A stretch of DNA of 64,000 bases. It comes from Anarhynchus alexandrinus. Its lineage: Eukaryota; Chordata; Aves; Charadriiformes; Charadriidae. Of the stretch, positions 13,561-26,300 are shown piece by piece; position 1 is the first letter of the stretch; every line of letters begins with the position of its first letter. The position numbers and the translations under genes were made by a program. The stretch lies in contig VUYV01000069.1 of assembly GCA_008711295.1 (NCBI GenBank), forward strand, positions 335,667 through 399,666, given 5' to 3'. Under the pieces are notes generated by a model. It had not been told where the DNA came from and made no database searches. It worked only from the letters and a program-made list of their open reading frames with translations.

Positions 13561-14557
13561 AAATTTGACCGATGGACCATTCGGTGGATAAGGAACTGGC
13601 TGGACAGTTCCACTCAAAGAGTTGTGGTCAACGGCTCAAAGTCCAAGTGGAGACCAGTGACGAGTGGTGTTCCTCAGGGGTAGGTATTGGGACTGGTACC
13701 ATTTAACGTTGTCGGTGACATTGATGTTGGGATTGAGTGCACCCTCAGCAAGTCTGATGACAACACCAAGCTGTGTGGAACAGTCAACATGCTGGAGGGA
13801 AGGGATGACATCCAGAGTAACCTGGACAGGCTTGAGGGGTGGGTCTGTGTGATCCTCATGAAGTTCAACAAGGTCAAATGCAAGGTCCTGCACATGGTTT
13901 GGGGCAACCCCATGCACAAATACAAGCTGGCCAGAGAATAGATTGAGAGCAGCCCTAAGGAGAGGCACTTGGGGGTGTTCGTGGATGAAAAGCTCAACAT
14001 GAGCCAGCAATGTGCAGTCGCAGCCCAGGAAGCCAACCACATCCTGGGCTGCATCAAAAGAAGTGTGGCCAGCAGGTCAAAGGAGGTGATTCTATCCCTC
14101 TACTCTGCTCTTGTGAAACCCCATCTGGAGTACTACGTCCAGCTCTGGGGCCCCCAACAGAAGAAAGATGTGGACCTGTTGGAGAGGGTCCAGAGGAAGG
14201 CCACAAAAGATGATCAGAGGACTGCAACACCTCTCCTACGAAGACAGGCTGAGAGAGTTGGGGTTGTTCAACTTAGAGAAGAGAAGGCTCCGGGGAGACA
14301 TTACAGCAACTTTCCAGTATCTGAAGGGTACATACAAGAAAGCTGGAGAGGGACTTTTTACAAGGGCATGTAGTGATAGGATGAGGGGGAATGGCTTCAA
14401 ACTGGAAGAGGGTAGATTTAGATTAGATATTAGGAAGAAATTTTTCACTTTGAGGGCGGTGAGACACTGGAACAGGTTGCCCAGAGCAGTCATGGATGCA
14501 CCCTCCCTGGAAGTGTTCAAGGCCAGGCTGGATGGGGCTTTGAGTAACCTGGTCTAG
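13561..14557 (+). pseudogene. CR1 ORF2 reverse-transcriptase C-terminal part, broken
   Basis: In the frame of position 13561 the translation opens with a [17 protein letters not shown] stretch and the SGVPQG motif typical of CR1 ORF2. A TAG stop at 13681-13683 follows directly. The catalytic A-D-D-type box appears only as a degraded SKSDDNTKLCG. A second stop lies at 13939-13941. The same frame then continues through [32 protein letters not shown] and [15 protein letters not shown]. Near 14205-14212 the reading shifts to the next frame, consistent with one extra base. About 115 codons then follow without a stop ([37 protein letters not shown]) to the natural ORF2 stop after SNLV at 14555-14560. 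The N-terminal endonuclease and most of the fingers and palm are absent. Confidence 0.93.
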
Positions 14558-14645
14558 TGGGAGGTGTCCCTGACCATGGCAGGGGGGGTGGAACTAGATG
14601 ATCTTTAAGGTCCCTTCCAGCCTAAACCATTCTATGATTCTATGA
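13561..14645 (+). mobile_element. CR1 LINE, 5'-truncated, about 1.1 kb
   Basis: This is the longest repeat in the window. It begins inside ORF2 of a CR1 retrotransposon, just upstream of the reverse-transcriptase SGVPQG box, and runs to the 3' terminus. The 3' UTR starts at about 14558 and includes GGGAGGTGTCCCTGACCATG, a G-run, AGATGATC and AAGGTCCCTTCCAGCC. It ends in two ATTCTATG octamers at about 14630-14645. CR1 copies are inserted by target-primed reverse transcription and are usually 5' truncated, as here. The coding portion is broken (see next entry), so the copy cannot move itself. The left border is placed where coding similarity starts and could lie a few bases upstream. Confidence 0.95.
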
Positions 14646-16416
14646 AACTCACTTCTTTCACTCCATCAGTGCAAGAGAAAATAAGCTGTGAATGGCAGAG
14701 ATCTGCTCCTAATGGACATGAGCACACAACAGGTCCCACCTCTCTAAGTGACTTGATGTAGGTTTCCTGGCTGCACATTCATTAGCTCAATCTTGCTTAT
14801 ACAGCACACAGGAAATAATAATAAAGTGCCCTGTGAAGTAGCATGTAGGGCCATAAATTTCAAATTGAGATGTCTTCCGTTTCTCCACCAGTAGGTATAT
14901 GGAGAAGAGGACTTGATGTGGCGCTACGCCTGATACCTTCTCAGGGTGAAGCCAAGAAGCAAAGTGGAGCCGTCCTCACGTCCCGAGGACAGGTGAAGAG
15001 GCACTCGGAAGCACAAGGGTGCTTCAGCAGTGCATAGTGGTATCTCAAAAGCTTTCATTTTTAAAACATGACTCTGACTTTTTGTTTTAATCCCAGCCTG
15101 CACGTGCAAGACACAGTTATCAAAATAAAAGTCTCTGTCAGGCAAGCAAATGCTGTTTTCGGAGAGGGCCTCCATGGTCTCTGAACTGCTATCTCAGGGA
15201 AAGGCAAACGAGCCTGGAGGAATGGGGTGGGGGGAAGAGCGAGAAATTATACATATTCTAACGATGTCTTCATTTCCCAGCAGCTCTACAACAAAAAGCT
15301 CTCCGGTGCTGAATCTGACCTCACTACAAACAGTAGCAGAAAACATGCCTCACTGTAAGCTCTTGCACGGTTTTCCTCTGCAAACAAGCTTTCCTTTGTT
15401 TACTGTATTTTTTAAGCACATGAGTGCACAGACCACCCACAGTATCAGGTAGCCGAGCACGGGAAAGGTGAGAGATGAGGCTAGGATTGCTTCCGTATAT
15501 GAATATAAATTAATCTATCTGATCCACATATGCTAGTGAGCCACAGCTCATCCTCAGTCAGTTCATGTCCCTGACAGGCTAACTTGTCCCAAGCTCTCCA
15601 GAAATCATGCAGATGAAAGAGCCAAGGCTGTGGTATAGGAATTACAGGACTGGAGAGTTAAAAAGGGATTTGCAAATCAAATAGTAATGCCTGCCTCAGC
15701 TTAATTTAATTTATCATATTCTACTGCAGCTCCCACCCACAGCAGCAAGTCAGCATTGTACACAGAAGCAGTTATGGTGCGAGATGCTACCTCATCTCTC
15801 CTGTAGCACCTGGTTAAAAATATGCTCAGTATCCTTTGGGCTCTGACCTGTATCCACTGAAACAAAGATAGGGATGAGTTTACAGATGAACACAGGATCT
15901 GGCAGCGAGCACACTAAGTCATTTCTCTGCTCTCCTTCTGCGCCTTATCAGTGACATTTCCCTAACAGCACAAGATGCAGCACCAGGCTCGCTGCATTTC
16001 AGCTCCCCAAGGAAACTCGCCCAGATCCTCCCAGGGATTACACTTTATCTGGCAAGCACCAGGGTAAAACGTGAAAGCATTAGTTCATTTTGCACCTTGG
16101 TTGTTCACATCCACAGACACTCCAACTCAAGAGCAGAGAAGATAACAGATAAAGGGAAGAATTTCTCTAGAATGTCTTTACAAACACCACCTTTGGGTTT
16201 GCTGATCATTTCAACAGCATTTATTACTCTGCAGCAGTACTGCAAGGAATATTTTGAAAAAGCATTTGCTCTAAACCAGGCACAGCCTCTTTTTTCCTTA
16301 CACACGTGCAGCCCTTTAAGACATGTCTAATCCCCTTCACAGCACAACCCACATTTCTTATTCCCTGGCACAGAATTCCATTTTACACTTTCAGATCAGT
16401 TTGGCAATCCAGAGCT

Positions 16417-16446
16417 GGGGTGGGGGGGTGGGGGGGGAGGAGAGGG
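16417..16446 (+). other. G-quadruplex candidate
   Basis: Runs of 4, 7, 8, 2 and 3 G residues are separated by single T or A residues or AGA. This satisfies the usual rule of four G-tracts with short loops on the plus strand. The neighbouring 16.7-17.2 kb stretch looks regulatory. Confidence 0.7.
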
Positions 16447-16714
16447 AAACGTGCTGCTACGCTTTTCCCTGTGCTATTGCTGTAAGAAAACATGATGATG
16501 GGATTACGACTAACTATTGAACTAAAGGGAAGTGTTCCACCTAGAGACCGTCTTCACCAGGCAAGGCAACGGGCAGGTTACCTGCAAACGGACACTCTTT
16601 TAGGATTGAATATGCCTGCTGGTTCTGTGGTAAAAAATGATGCAGAGGTATTGCCCCCAGTAGTAATTAACAATGTTAATCTTCTTCTTCCTCTCTATGG
16701 TGATAAAAAGAGTC

Positions 16715-17215
16715 ATTTTTATATTTAATTAATGCAGAGGATCATTTTGGAAACTGGCTAATGAGGCTCTGATCACATTACCATGAAAATGTGCATTAAC
16801 ACCGCAACTGAGGAGGCTGCTTCATGTGTAGAGAATCCACTTTGTAATTAGCCCACTGTGAAATGAATCACGTCAGGAGGAACTCGGAGGGAACCAGTCG
16901 GCAATGGGCACTTAGCTGCTGCTGTGCCAATAGACCACCAACACCGTAAGCTGTTTTTTTTTTTCTCCTCCGCGCTGCCTGTCAGCAGCAGCGCAGTCCA
17001 AAACTGCGAGCGTTCAGCCTCCGTCAACGGCGATGTGTCAAAGCCAGGACAAATTATAGAGAGGGAGAGAACAGATGCTGAAAGGCACTAAACTTTAGTA
17101 TGCGAGGGTCTGCTGTGCCAAGAGGAAAAACCAAACAAAAAGCTGCAAATCAAATCCCGATTCAATAGGACCCGGGCAAAAATTATGGGCTATTATGGTA
17201 AGTGCTTGTTTCATC
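16715..17215. promoter_or_regulatory. Candidate conserved noncoding element
   Basis: The stretch has the texture of vertebrate developmental enhancers. Homeodomain-type cores are dense (TTTAATTAATG at about 16725, GCTAATGAGG, GTAATTAGCC, GCATTAACACC), followed by a moderately CpG-containing part with a CTGTCAGCAGCAGC run near 16980. It has no frame with coding texture and no repeat. A donor-like ATG|GTAAGT at 17195-17203 ends it, but such hexamers are common by chance. Only alignment to other vertebrates could establish conservation. This is inference. Confidence 0.25.
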
Positions 17216-17256
17216 TTATCTTATTCTGAAGGAGCTGGGAACACGTTAGCAGCACG

Positions 17257-17288
17257 CTGCTATGCTGCCACTCACACTGCTATGCTGC
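17257..17288. repeat. Tandem duplication, 20-bp period
   Basis: CTGCTATGCTGC occurs at 17257-17268 and 17277-17288, with matching CAC-rich flanks before each copy. It is a local tandem duplication of about 20 bp. Confidence 0.8.
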
Positions 17289-17820
17289 TGAAAGAGACAC
17301 CGAGATATCTAGATGGGATTAAGATCTTTGTCTAGCGGTAAACAGAAATAACACGCACACAATGAATGAACGAGCAGCACACCTCACTCCTGGAAACCCT
17401 GTTGTACTCAGTACCTGTTTAAAGGTGACAAGCACATTTCAGAATCAGTTCCATTGTAATTAATTAATCTGAAAATTTAACATACTTCTTGGCCAGCACA
17501 GACATGCCATAAAAACTTTGTTCCTTAACTTAGAAATACTGGAGATCACAGACCTGACACTCTCAGAGGCAGCAGTGCAACTTATCTGAAATCAGTCATA
17601 TTACCAAAGCCAAGGGCTCCCTTAAAACATCACCGATACGGTTCAGTGAGACTGCTGCTATATGACTGACATCTTGGCAGAAGATGCACAAAAATGTTAA
17701 AAGAATCCCACAGGAAGTCATCTGAAGGGGGAGTGGCAAACGAGCAGAAAACAACAAGCACCCAAAATACTAATAATTACCAACACCCCCCCAACAACTT
17801 AGCTAGCAATTCTGCAAAGC

Positions 17821-17838
17821 AAAAAAAAAAAAAAAAAA
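17821..17838 (+). repeat. A18 homopolymer
   Basis: Eighteen consecutive A residues follow GCAAAGC. No upstream sequence looks like a processed transcript, so I treat it as a simple repeat and not a retrocopy tail. Confidence 0.85.
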
Positions 17839-18284
17839 GGCAAAGCAAAACAAAAGCATCTCTACTTACTCTCTGTAAAGAACACACATTTATACTCTGG
17901 AGATGCTGGTAATATCCTCTGCACTCACCTGTGAAACTTCATAGAGCAGTTTGTAGTGCTCCTCTCTCTTCTGAAAAGTGCACAGATTGCAGCCCATCCT
18001 AATAAGCAACACAAGAGCAAAGCCTCTAATTTCCCCAGCACTGAAAGGCAAACGCACTGACAGGGAATCACCCTCCAGACTTGACTACTGTTTTTCATCA
18101 GTCACTCCAGCCCCGAAACACAGGCACACACCACTGTGCGTGGAAGCGCGAGGCAGGGCAGTGTGTAGCAGCATGCTCTTCTTCCCTTTCCCTAACTATC
18201 TTACACTCACGTATACACACACAGAGTTTCGACTCAGTTCATGGCAACACTCCCCCTGTCTCTGCATCAGTGCACATGACTACA

Positions 18285-18470
18285 CAGATTCTCACTCATG
18301 AATATTAATAGCCTCTCATTGATTATTTATGACAGAACGTGTTAGCGGGGAGGGGTGTCATAGCGGCTGCTGATGACAGATGAATATTCACTAATTAAGA
18401 AGCAAATGTACTGTGGTTAAACAAAATTCACTTGTGTCAATACCATCTCTGTTTATTAAGGGTAGAGGGA
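18285..18470. promoter_or_regulatory. Candidate conserved element with PBX/MEIS-like site
   Basis: ATGAATATT appears twice in short order (near 18297 and 18381), with TGATTATTTATGAC, CACTAATTAAG and a TGATGACAG at 18371-18379. The last resembles the PBX-MEIS/PREP composite TGATTGACAG with one base missing. There is no coding frame or repeat. The clustering suggests a homeodomain-bound enhancer; conservation is untested. Confidence 0.25.
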
Positions 18471-20862
18471 CTAAGCCTCACGTATTTCACCCACACTCGC
18501 CTTAATTTTTACAGTAATTGTGAGACTAATTCATGAATGGGGGTGGGAAAGGCACAAGTCAAGTCTTATGTTAGGTCTCCACCTTGTGCAACAGGGATCA
18601 CGGAATACATTTAAAATATTTGCAAGCATTTTAGGAGAGTGCTTGTGAAACCTGAGCTGATGTTGCTAAAAATTTAAAGCAAAGAAGGAGAGAAAATTAA
18701 CCCAGATGGCTATACTGCTAGCTTCACCTTTGACACTGCTAAATTTAGCCAAAATTCCAGTGTACTCATAAAAGGCATGAGTCTATAACAACTCATCATA
18801 CATATCCAGCATATGGGGAAATGCAGGTGTGCCTGATCTGGTGCTTTTTACATATATACATGCACTGTACTGTTTATTAAATAATCTCACATTCAAGTCT
18901 CTTCTGGCATGTAAAACAGATTAATAGTAATTATAGCCCCAATTTCTAAGAAACTCAACATGTATACCCTCTTGGACTCCTAGATATCAAAGCTTTTATT
19001 ATACCACGTCATTATATCTAATTTTACCATTTGTAAATTAGATTTTAACGGCTGCACAATTCTCAATGTGTGTATAAAGGCAAGGATGCATTTAAAATTA
19101 AACCCACATGTTAAATGTTAAGGCCAATGGAAATCACACTTAATTCCAGGCTGACATTAATTCCTATATTGTATAGCATGTAATCCATTGGTAGTTATGC
19201 AAAACAGAAAGCCCAAGCCATGACAAACCAAGGCAGAAAATAAAAAAGTTGCTTTTGTTTTATCACTCCTTTCTCAGCAACTCGGCTAATCAAGGACTAT
19301 GTCCTTGTTTCAAAGCATCTTTAATCTGGAGGGGATAGCAGGTGGGATCCAAAGCAGAAATAATTACTTGGAAACCAATGAAACCAGTTAGTTAAGATTG
19401 ACACTGGGCCCTAAAGAGTTGTAATTACTAAGCACTGATGTACAGCTACTATTCTTTTTTTTGGGTGCAGTTTCCTAAAAGTGCTTTGTCAAACATTTAA
19501 AATCGATAACAGGAAATGATTCTAATGAGCACTAATTGTTAACAAATTGGCTTTGCATCTAGCAGCACCTCAAACACCACCAACATCGGGTAGCGAGCAG
19601 ATCAACAATCATGTGCTGCTTATCAGTCCTGCCCCTTGGGATGCAATAATCCGATTTTCTGGGCCTTAATTTTACCTAACAGCCGGGATGAAAGCCAAGC
19701 AGAGAAACCTACAGGAAAAACTGGACCATTACTGCGAACTCTGCATATTAGTAAAGTTTGCTAAAACCTCTATGTAAATTACAGATAGGTTGAGACTAAA
19801 TCTTAATTAAATTTCATCTCCTTTAATAAATGAGCAGAGTCAGAAGGAATCAAATAATGACCATTAACAGAGCAAGCTCTTCTCCTGTCAGCTTCCAGCA
19901 CTGTTCTGAAACATAAAATTAAGATTAATTTTCATTTGGTGGAAGAACCTGAGCAGGCAGGTTTGGTTCTGAACTTTTCCAAAGTCCAAGGGTTTCCAAG
20001 CTGAACCACGGCAGCGGGTTCACCATTGTTAGAAAGAATCAGCCTCTGTTCTCTTCCACACTCCCATGAAATGCTGTTCATGCTGAGAGGTTTAAACCCA
20101 TGCAGCAAACATCAACTCAGTCTTTGAAGGTTTCTATATTGTGAGGTGCAGAAGGATTCTCAGATGTGTAAATTTTGAACTTAAGAAAGTCAGATCAATG
20201 AACTAGACAACAGTCATGCAAGGACAACCATGCCATCTTTCGATGAAAGTGTTCTCTCCTTCCACTGACGCAACTTCTTCCTCTGACACATACACAGTCT
20301 GAAAGCTAAACTATACTCATAAAAGGAGACATGATTTACCCTAGTATATTTTTGATAGTCCCTTAAAATTAGTTCTTAAGAACAAGAGGGAAAAAAAAGG
20401 ATATATTACTACAGGAATCCAGTTGTATGTGCACAAGAAACAAACAAACAACAAAACAAAACCCAACAGACAAAATAAGCAATGGAAAACTACAGTTAAT
20501 CTTTCAGCAGTTTCCCCTGACAGTCTCTTTTTTCATTGCTCTTCCTCTGGTTCTTTTGTTTCCTTCTCTGAAGCCGATATAGGCTTCTCCATTCATTTAT
20601 CAAGTGTCTGCCCTATGCCCATACAGAGAGTAAAAGGGTTCTGTCTTCAGCCTCTGCGGCCACTAATGGACTGCACGGCTGAATAGATTTATTTGGGAAG
20701 GAAAGGTGTACTTCCAGGTTCTTGAGCTTCATCTAAACATGCTGCTTTGATTTTACATGTGGGCAAAATACCAAACTTTGTGCAGCGCAGAATGACATTC
20801 AAGGCAACACTTGATTGAACTAATGACTAAAATGGAATATATGATGCGCTTTGGTCAAGTTG

Positions 20863-20941
20863 AATTTGATGTTGGGGAGAGAGCAATCTCTTTCTTTCCT
20901 TCCTTCTCTCCCTCCACTTAATCCCCCTCCAACATCAAATT
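20863..20941. repeat. 13-bp inverted repeat flanking a pyrimidine tract
   Basis: AATTTGATGTTGG at 20863-20875 is the exact reverse complement of CCAACATCAAATT at 20929-20941. The 53-nt interval is mostly C and T (CTTTCTTTCCTTCCTTCTC and similar). A 5-bp AGAGA/TCTCT pair lies inside the left part of the loop. As RNA it could fold into a stem with a large loop; whether it is transcribed is unknown. Confidence 0.75.
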
Positions 20942-23900
20942 TGTAGTTAAAGGGACCAAAAAGGTACTAAAACATAATCAAGTAATTCTTATTCTACATG
21001 TAATTCAAAGATATTTGAATAATTCAATGCTTTTCTTGATTGTGGAGTTCTCCATGTTCATCACCTACAATTTAATGTTACCATAAAGAATAAAATCATA
21101 ATTTATAGTCAAACCAGGAATGCAATAATGCAAAGGGATGGAGTTTAATTTCAAGAGAGTTACAGCAAAATTTCTGTTAACATTTTCAAACAAGGTGCCC
21201 TTGTTTAGGTCCCTTAATTCATTTTAAGTATCCAGGAGATGACTTACACATTTGGTATATAGTTTCCTCACTGAGGTACAGAAGTGTCTAATTTTAAGCA
21301 CCCATGCTTGAAAGTTTATAATTGCAAAAAAATTCAAGGCAATGACACTTCAAATTAAAGGCCACTCACTCCTTTATATCTTCTTTATCACACAGCTAAA
21401 AGATATATAATAACATATAACATAAGTGAGGACAGTGAAGTTGTTGGTCCGAACTCAGTGGTGAAACCCAGTGAGGCAAATGTGGAATTCCAAGTTTCCT
21501 TTGCATGCCCTTGAATTCACACTCTCCTCCTGAATTTTCCCACCCTACTGCATTTACTCTATAAATTTTGAAGAATTACCAGAAATTTAGCTCACAGTGG
21601 CAATGCAATTTATGGTCTTAGGGCTGCATATCTGTAAAACAAAAATATCATAAGAAAAAGGGAGTTGGAGAAACCCTTTGCTTATCCCCACTTTCCGAAA
21701 CGAAGGCTCGACTTCATAAGGCTTGACCTCAGTCTGGCCAGATCTTTTAGTTCATGGTGATAATTAGTGTTTTCTGTAAAGCCTCAGCTGCTGGAATCAG
21801 GTGATTGTATGTACCAGCCAGTTTGCGTCTTAGAAAAACACCAAATTTTCCAGCCCTACGATTGCAGAGAAAAACTTAAAAACCTTCAGTAAATGTAACC
21901 CAAAGACTCAGAATTTGCATACAAGCTAACCAGCTTGAATTCTAAAATAACATAATGTATATTACCCAGTAGGCTAAATGAAGGTGCAAACTGTGGGAGT
22001 ACAGAGTCATTGTAACGGGCTTAGGCTCCAATAAATTGGATTTTTCCAAATAAAAAACAGTGGAAAATTTAACCACACTCCCTACAAAAGATACATGAAA
22101 ATCTAACTGAAGGTAAAAATGCACTATACGTTTTCCACAGACATCAGAACACACTTAAAAAATGCATGATTAAAAAAAGAATGTGTATCTACAATAAAAT
22201 GCAATATTTGCAGGAACATTAATTTACGTCCATAGGAAAGACACTCATTTAAACTCATATCCTTTAGCACAGCCACTGAGGCTTCATGCACTGCTCAAAG
22301 TCACAGTAAGAATAAGGGTGGTAGGAGAAAAGGCAGGACATGGAATTCCCACGTTCTGTATTTCCTCAGAGGATTGTAATTTATCTGAAGACTGTCCAGG
22401 TCTACCTGATTGTAAATCAGATGAGGTCCATGAGTGGAATCTTCCACTAGGCTCAGGTGCCTCCTGGAAGGTAGGGAGCACCTACAACATCATATGACAC
22501 AAATCCAGTCTATTGATTTTTTTTTTTTTTCATCCATGGTTAAATTGACACAGATCTATGGGATTCCTGGTCCAAAATGTAAATACATGTCTACAGAGAA
22601 ATGGAAAGCTAGCACATGAGGAACCTTCTCTGCCATAATTGTTTACAACACAAGAGCTATTTGTCCCTTTTGTTGTACACAGAAAATAAAAATAAAAATT
22701 AAATTAACCCCTGTTTATCTACCACTCCCATGTAACGGGCTGACTAGCTTTCTTTGGGAAAAGCACCACTGCTTTACCAGGTCTACTGGACTTCAGACCG
22801 CTCAGATACCTTTTTTCTCTTTTCTTTCTCAAAGTTTCATCCAGGGTATTATTTTTCTGAGGTTTTTACTCTAAGTGGCTTCCTTATCATTTCTCAAACT
22901 GCTGCAATTACACAATTACAGAAGTGTTGCAGAACACCAAATGATGCCTATACTGAACTTTAAGGCCTTGGGAATACATAAAGACATGAAGTGAACGGTG
23001 TCAGTCAAATCGAGAAAATCAGTCAATGCTGGCCCTAAGAGTCTTCCCTAAACTAAGGACTTTGTTAACAAATACTAAAAGAAACTGAACTTCTCTTGAC
23101 TCTCTCTACCTCATCAGTTAATTATAAGGAAACTATCTGACACACCTTTACTTTTTTTTAACCACATGATCACGTGAAACCGGACTGATAGCTCTTTACT
23201 GCGCTATAGAGATCAACACTAAGGAGTGTACAGAGTAAAATTACTCATAAATAAGCTTGAAAGGATTTAAAGAAAAAGACAAAAATTTATTCAGGATAGC
23301 CAAACCTAAAATGGCTGAACAGAGTTGCAGAAAAAAGCCCTGATTAGACATAAATTGGGATATGAAGTCCCATTTCAATAAACATTAAATAACGCACTTA
23401 GGGAACATTGCTAAAATATCCAGATTTGTGGTCTCTAAAGTAGTTATTTCTACTCAGAAAATAGATCTGGAGTTGTGGATAGTTTCCTTGAACTACATGT
23501 TCAATGCTTAACCACAGTAAGAAGTCAAGCCGAGCGCGAGGAATTTCAGGAGAACACTGACAACAGAGCAGAAACTATCATCATGGAACTGCACAAACCC
23601 CAACAATACCCACATATGAATACAGCCAGCGGTCCTGGTCTTTCCATCTCTAAATCATTTAATGGAAATGGAAGAGCTATGAAGAACAGATGAGAAACAC
23701 AGATGTGTAATAGTTCACTTTCCCTGCATCTTTCATCTTAATCTATAATTTTTTTCCCCCGTACGGAAGCCATTCCTTCTCACATTGCACAATGAAATAA
23801 TCAGACAATACATTTAAAGCAACAAAAGGAAGTCTGGATTTTTTTCCCAGTAATTTGACTGTGGAACTCATTACCAAAACTCACTGGAATCAAAAAAGCA

Positions 23901-26094
23901 GAAAAAGGTTCAAAAAGGTATTAGACAACTTTACGACAGGTAACTGTCAGTAGTCATCTGCCTGCTTAGGAAGCCCGTAATTCACCCACTCCTGGGAGCT
24001 ATGAGAGCGAGTCCAGCAGCGAGATTTCTCTCCGTGCATCCCCTTGCTGATAGCTTTCCTGTGTTTTATTGTTGGCCTATTAGAAATCTAATATTGGCAA
24101 TACGATCCCTTTACTAATTCAATTCTAAAGCTCCAAATTTACCAGCTCTTGCACAAAAAGCTAGAATACGTACTAAACTGAAAATTCCTTAGCTAATGTT
24201 AGCTGGCAATACACCACAGAGTCCAGCTGCTTTACAAGGCTTTATTAATGATCGCGTAATGACTTTGGACTTCAAACATGTTTATAAAAGTACATTTTAT
24301 TATTGTCGTCACCGGTTTCAAAGCTTTTCAAGCTCTGTCTGTTAAAAAAAAAATCAGAATTTTTCACCACACCTGAAGATTAAATCTGAGTTTTTTTTAC
24401 ATCTGTGTGGGAAAGAAAGACCATCTAGAACTGATATATTACACTCCAAGTTCGGGCCCAGACCAAACAAAGGCAAATATCAATGAAGCACCTCAATGAG
24501 AAACCGAGCTCACAGTACAAAACTCTAATTCAAATGCTGAAGCAGCAGGAACTGGTTCAGAGGATGACAGCAGCGGTGAGGACTCCTTGGCTCTGTTCTT
24601 TCCTCTGATACCTCTGTCATGAGAAAATCTCTTCCTTTTTACATTCTTATAAAATAAGTAACACCTGTCTTGCAAGAGCATTAATTCAATGAACCTTTTA
24701 CGAGCTTTCAGAGCTTTTCAAAGAATGTATTGTGGAGTGCGGTTACACCCATCCAAGTTCTGCTGAGGCCACCCTTGCAGTCTCCAGCACTCAAATGTAA
24801 TTAAAATGTCTTGCGTAGTTTCTTAATTAAAAGTTTTAAGTAATACTCATGGTGTGCTAATCAGTATAAAAATACAAAAGAAAACATTACTCATGACTTG
24901 AGAAAGTCCCTTGCTAAAAATTACAATCACAGCAATTTGAGGGATTAGAAAAACTAAACAAGAGATATACTTAGGTCAGGGTGATGGCTGAACATGTCTT
25001 CATCCCAGAGTGGATAAAATATACCAGCTAGAGGTGGATTAGAGTATTTCCTTTTCGGTTGCCTTCCAGTTTAAGTACGATTAGTTGGATAAATCTACAA
25101 GAGTAGTTTTGGCACATCCAAGTATTTCAAAAGTGAGGTAAAGGTGCTGATAAGAGTATCCTGTCATGAATAATGCCATTATAGAGACATATTTACCAAC
25201 ACAGACACTTCACTGTTGACTTTCAAAACTCATACCATTGACAATCTGGAAGAACTGTTGAGGGATACATGCAATATAATAGATTATTCTGTCTTGCCCT
25301 GTAAAAATGGCCTACTGCACCCCAGAAAAACACCCTGGGATTAGGGAAGTTTTCATGGCCTTGAAATCATTTTCATGGTATCGAAGCTCAAAAAGAGACT
25401 TGTACCAAACCAGGCGGTAAAAGCAGCTGCTTTCCTCTTTTGCCAAAGCATAAAGATGTAATATAACTGTCAGAAGTTTGTGTTACTATAGTAAAAAAAT
25501 TACTTTTGGAACATAGAAATGACCTGAGTCTTTAAAGGAGTCATGAGGCAGAGGGGAGATGGTTGGTTTTGTGCAACTAATCATTACCTCATCACCCTAA
25601 AATTAGTATTAGGTGGTGTACGTGATTGAATCTCAAATCTGGCTCCCAACACACACCTGATAGAATGATGGATGCAGGAGTGGCATCACACGATGCTGCA
25701 GGAAGAACAGTCCAGAACACTCCCATGTCTGACAGCTGGCTAGTTTGATTTAAAATTACAATTTGAACTGAAATCAACTCTGTTTGTTGACAGTCATTAA
25801 CGGACTACCATAAAAGCGCCATTAATTCTGTTGTAGTCAGCAAATGCTTTGTAATGATCTAAAGCTAATGCGGCTCCCCCTCCCGTAAAATCCCCACAGC
25901 GTCAAAGGTTTACTTTGTACACTGTTTGGGCTTTCTAAAGCTTAAAATCACTGCCAGTGCACCTGCTTTCTAGAAGATCATTAGGTAAAAATCCCAACGA
26001 AGCCCCATCAACCTGGCTTTAGTTACCTTACCGTCTGCTCTAGAAGAAAACTAATGTTATTAGATGTGTGTTTCTCTGAAAATTGCTGGTGTTT

Positions 26095-26300
26095 GGTTAC
26101 CGTGCCAGCTGTCTGGGAGGTGTGGGGGTCTGCTGGATGCTGACCCGGCTGGCTGCCTGGGCAGAGACCAGTCCTGGCCCCCATGTCGGCTGCTCCACCA
26201 GCATTGGGGTGCCCCGAGACCCCCCGGTGCACCAGAGCTCAGCCGTGCCAGCACATCCCCCCCAAACCCCAGCTCCCCGCAACCCTCACCCAGGCCATCG
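26095..26300. other. GC-rich but CpG-poor patch
   Basis: About 200 bp with GC near two thirds sits in AT-rich flanks. I count only about nine CpG, well under the expectation for this composition, so it is not a CpG island. Open frames of 61-135 codons on both strands are a by-product of composition. I do not recognise it as a known repeat. It may be an old GC-rich insertion or a local gene-conversion hotspot. Confidence 0.5.
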
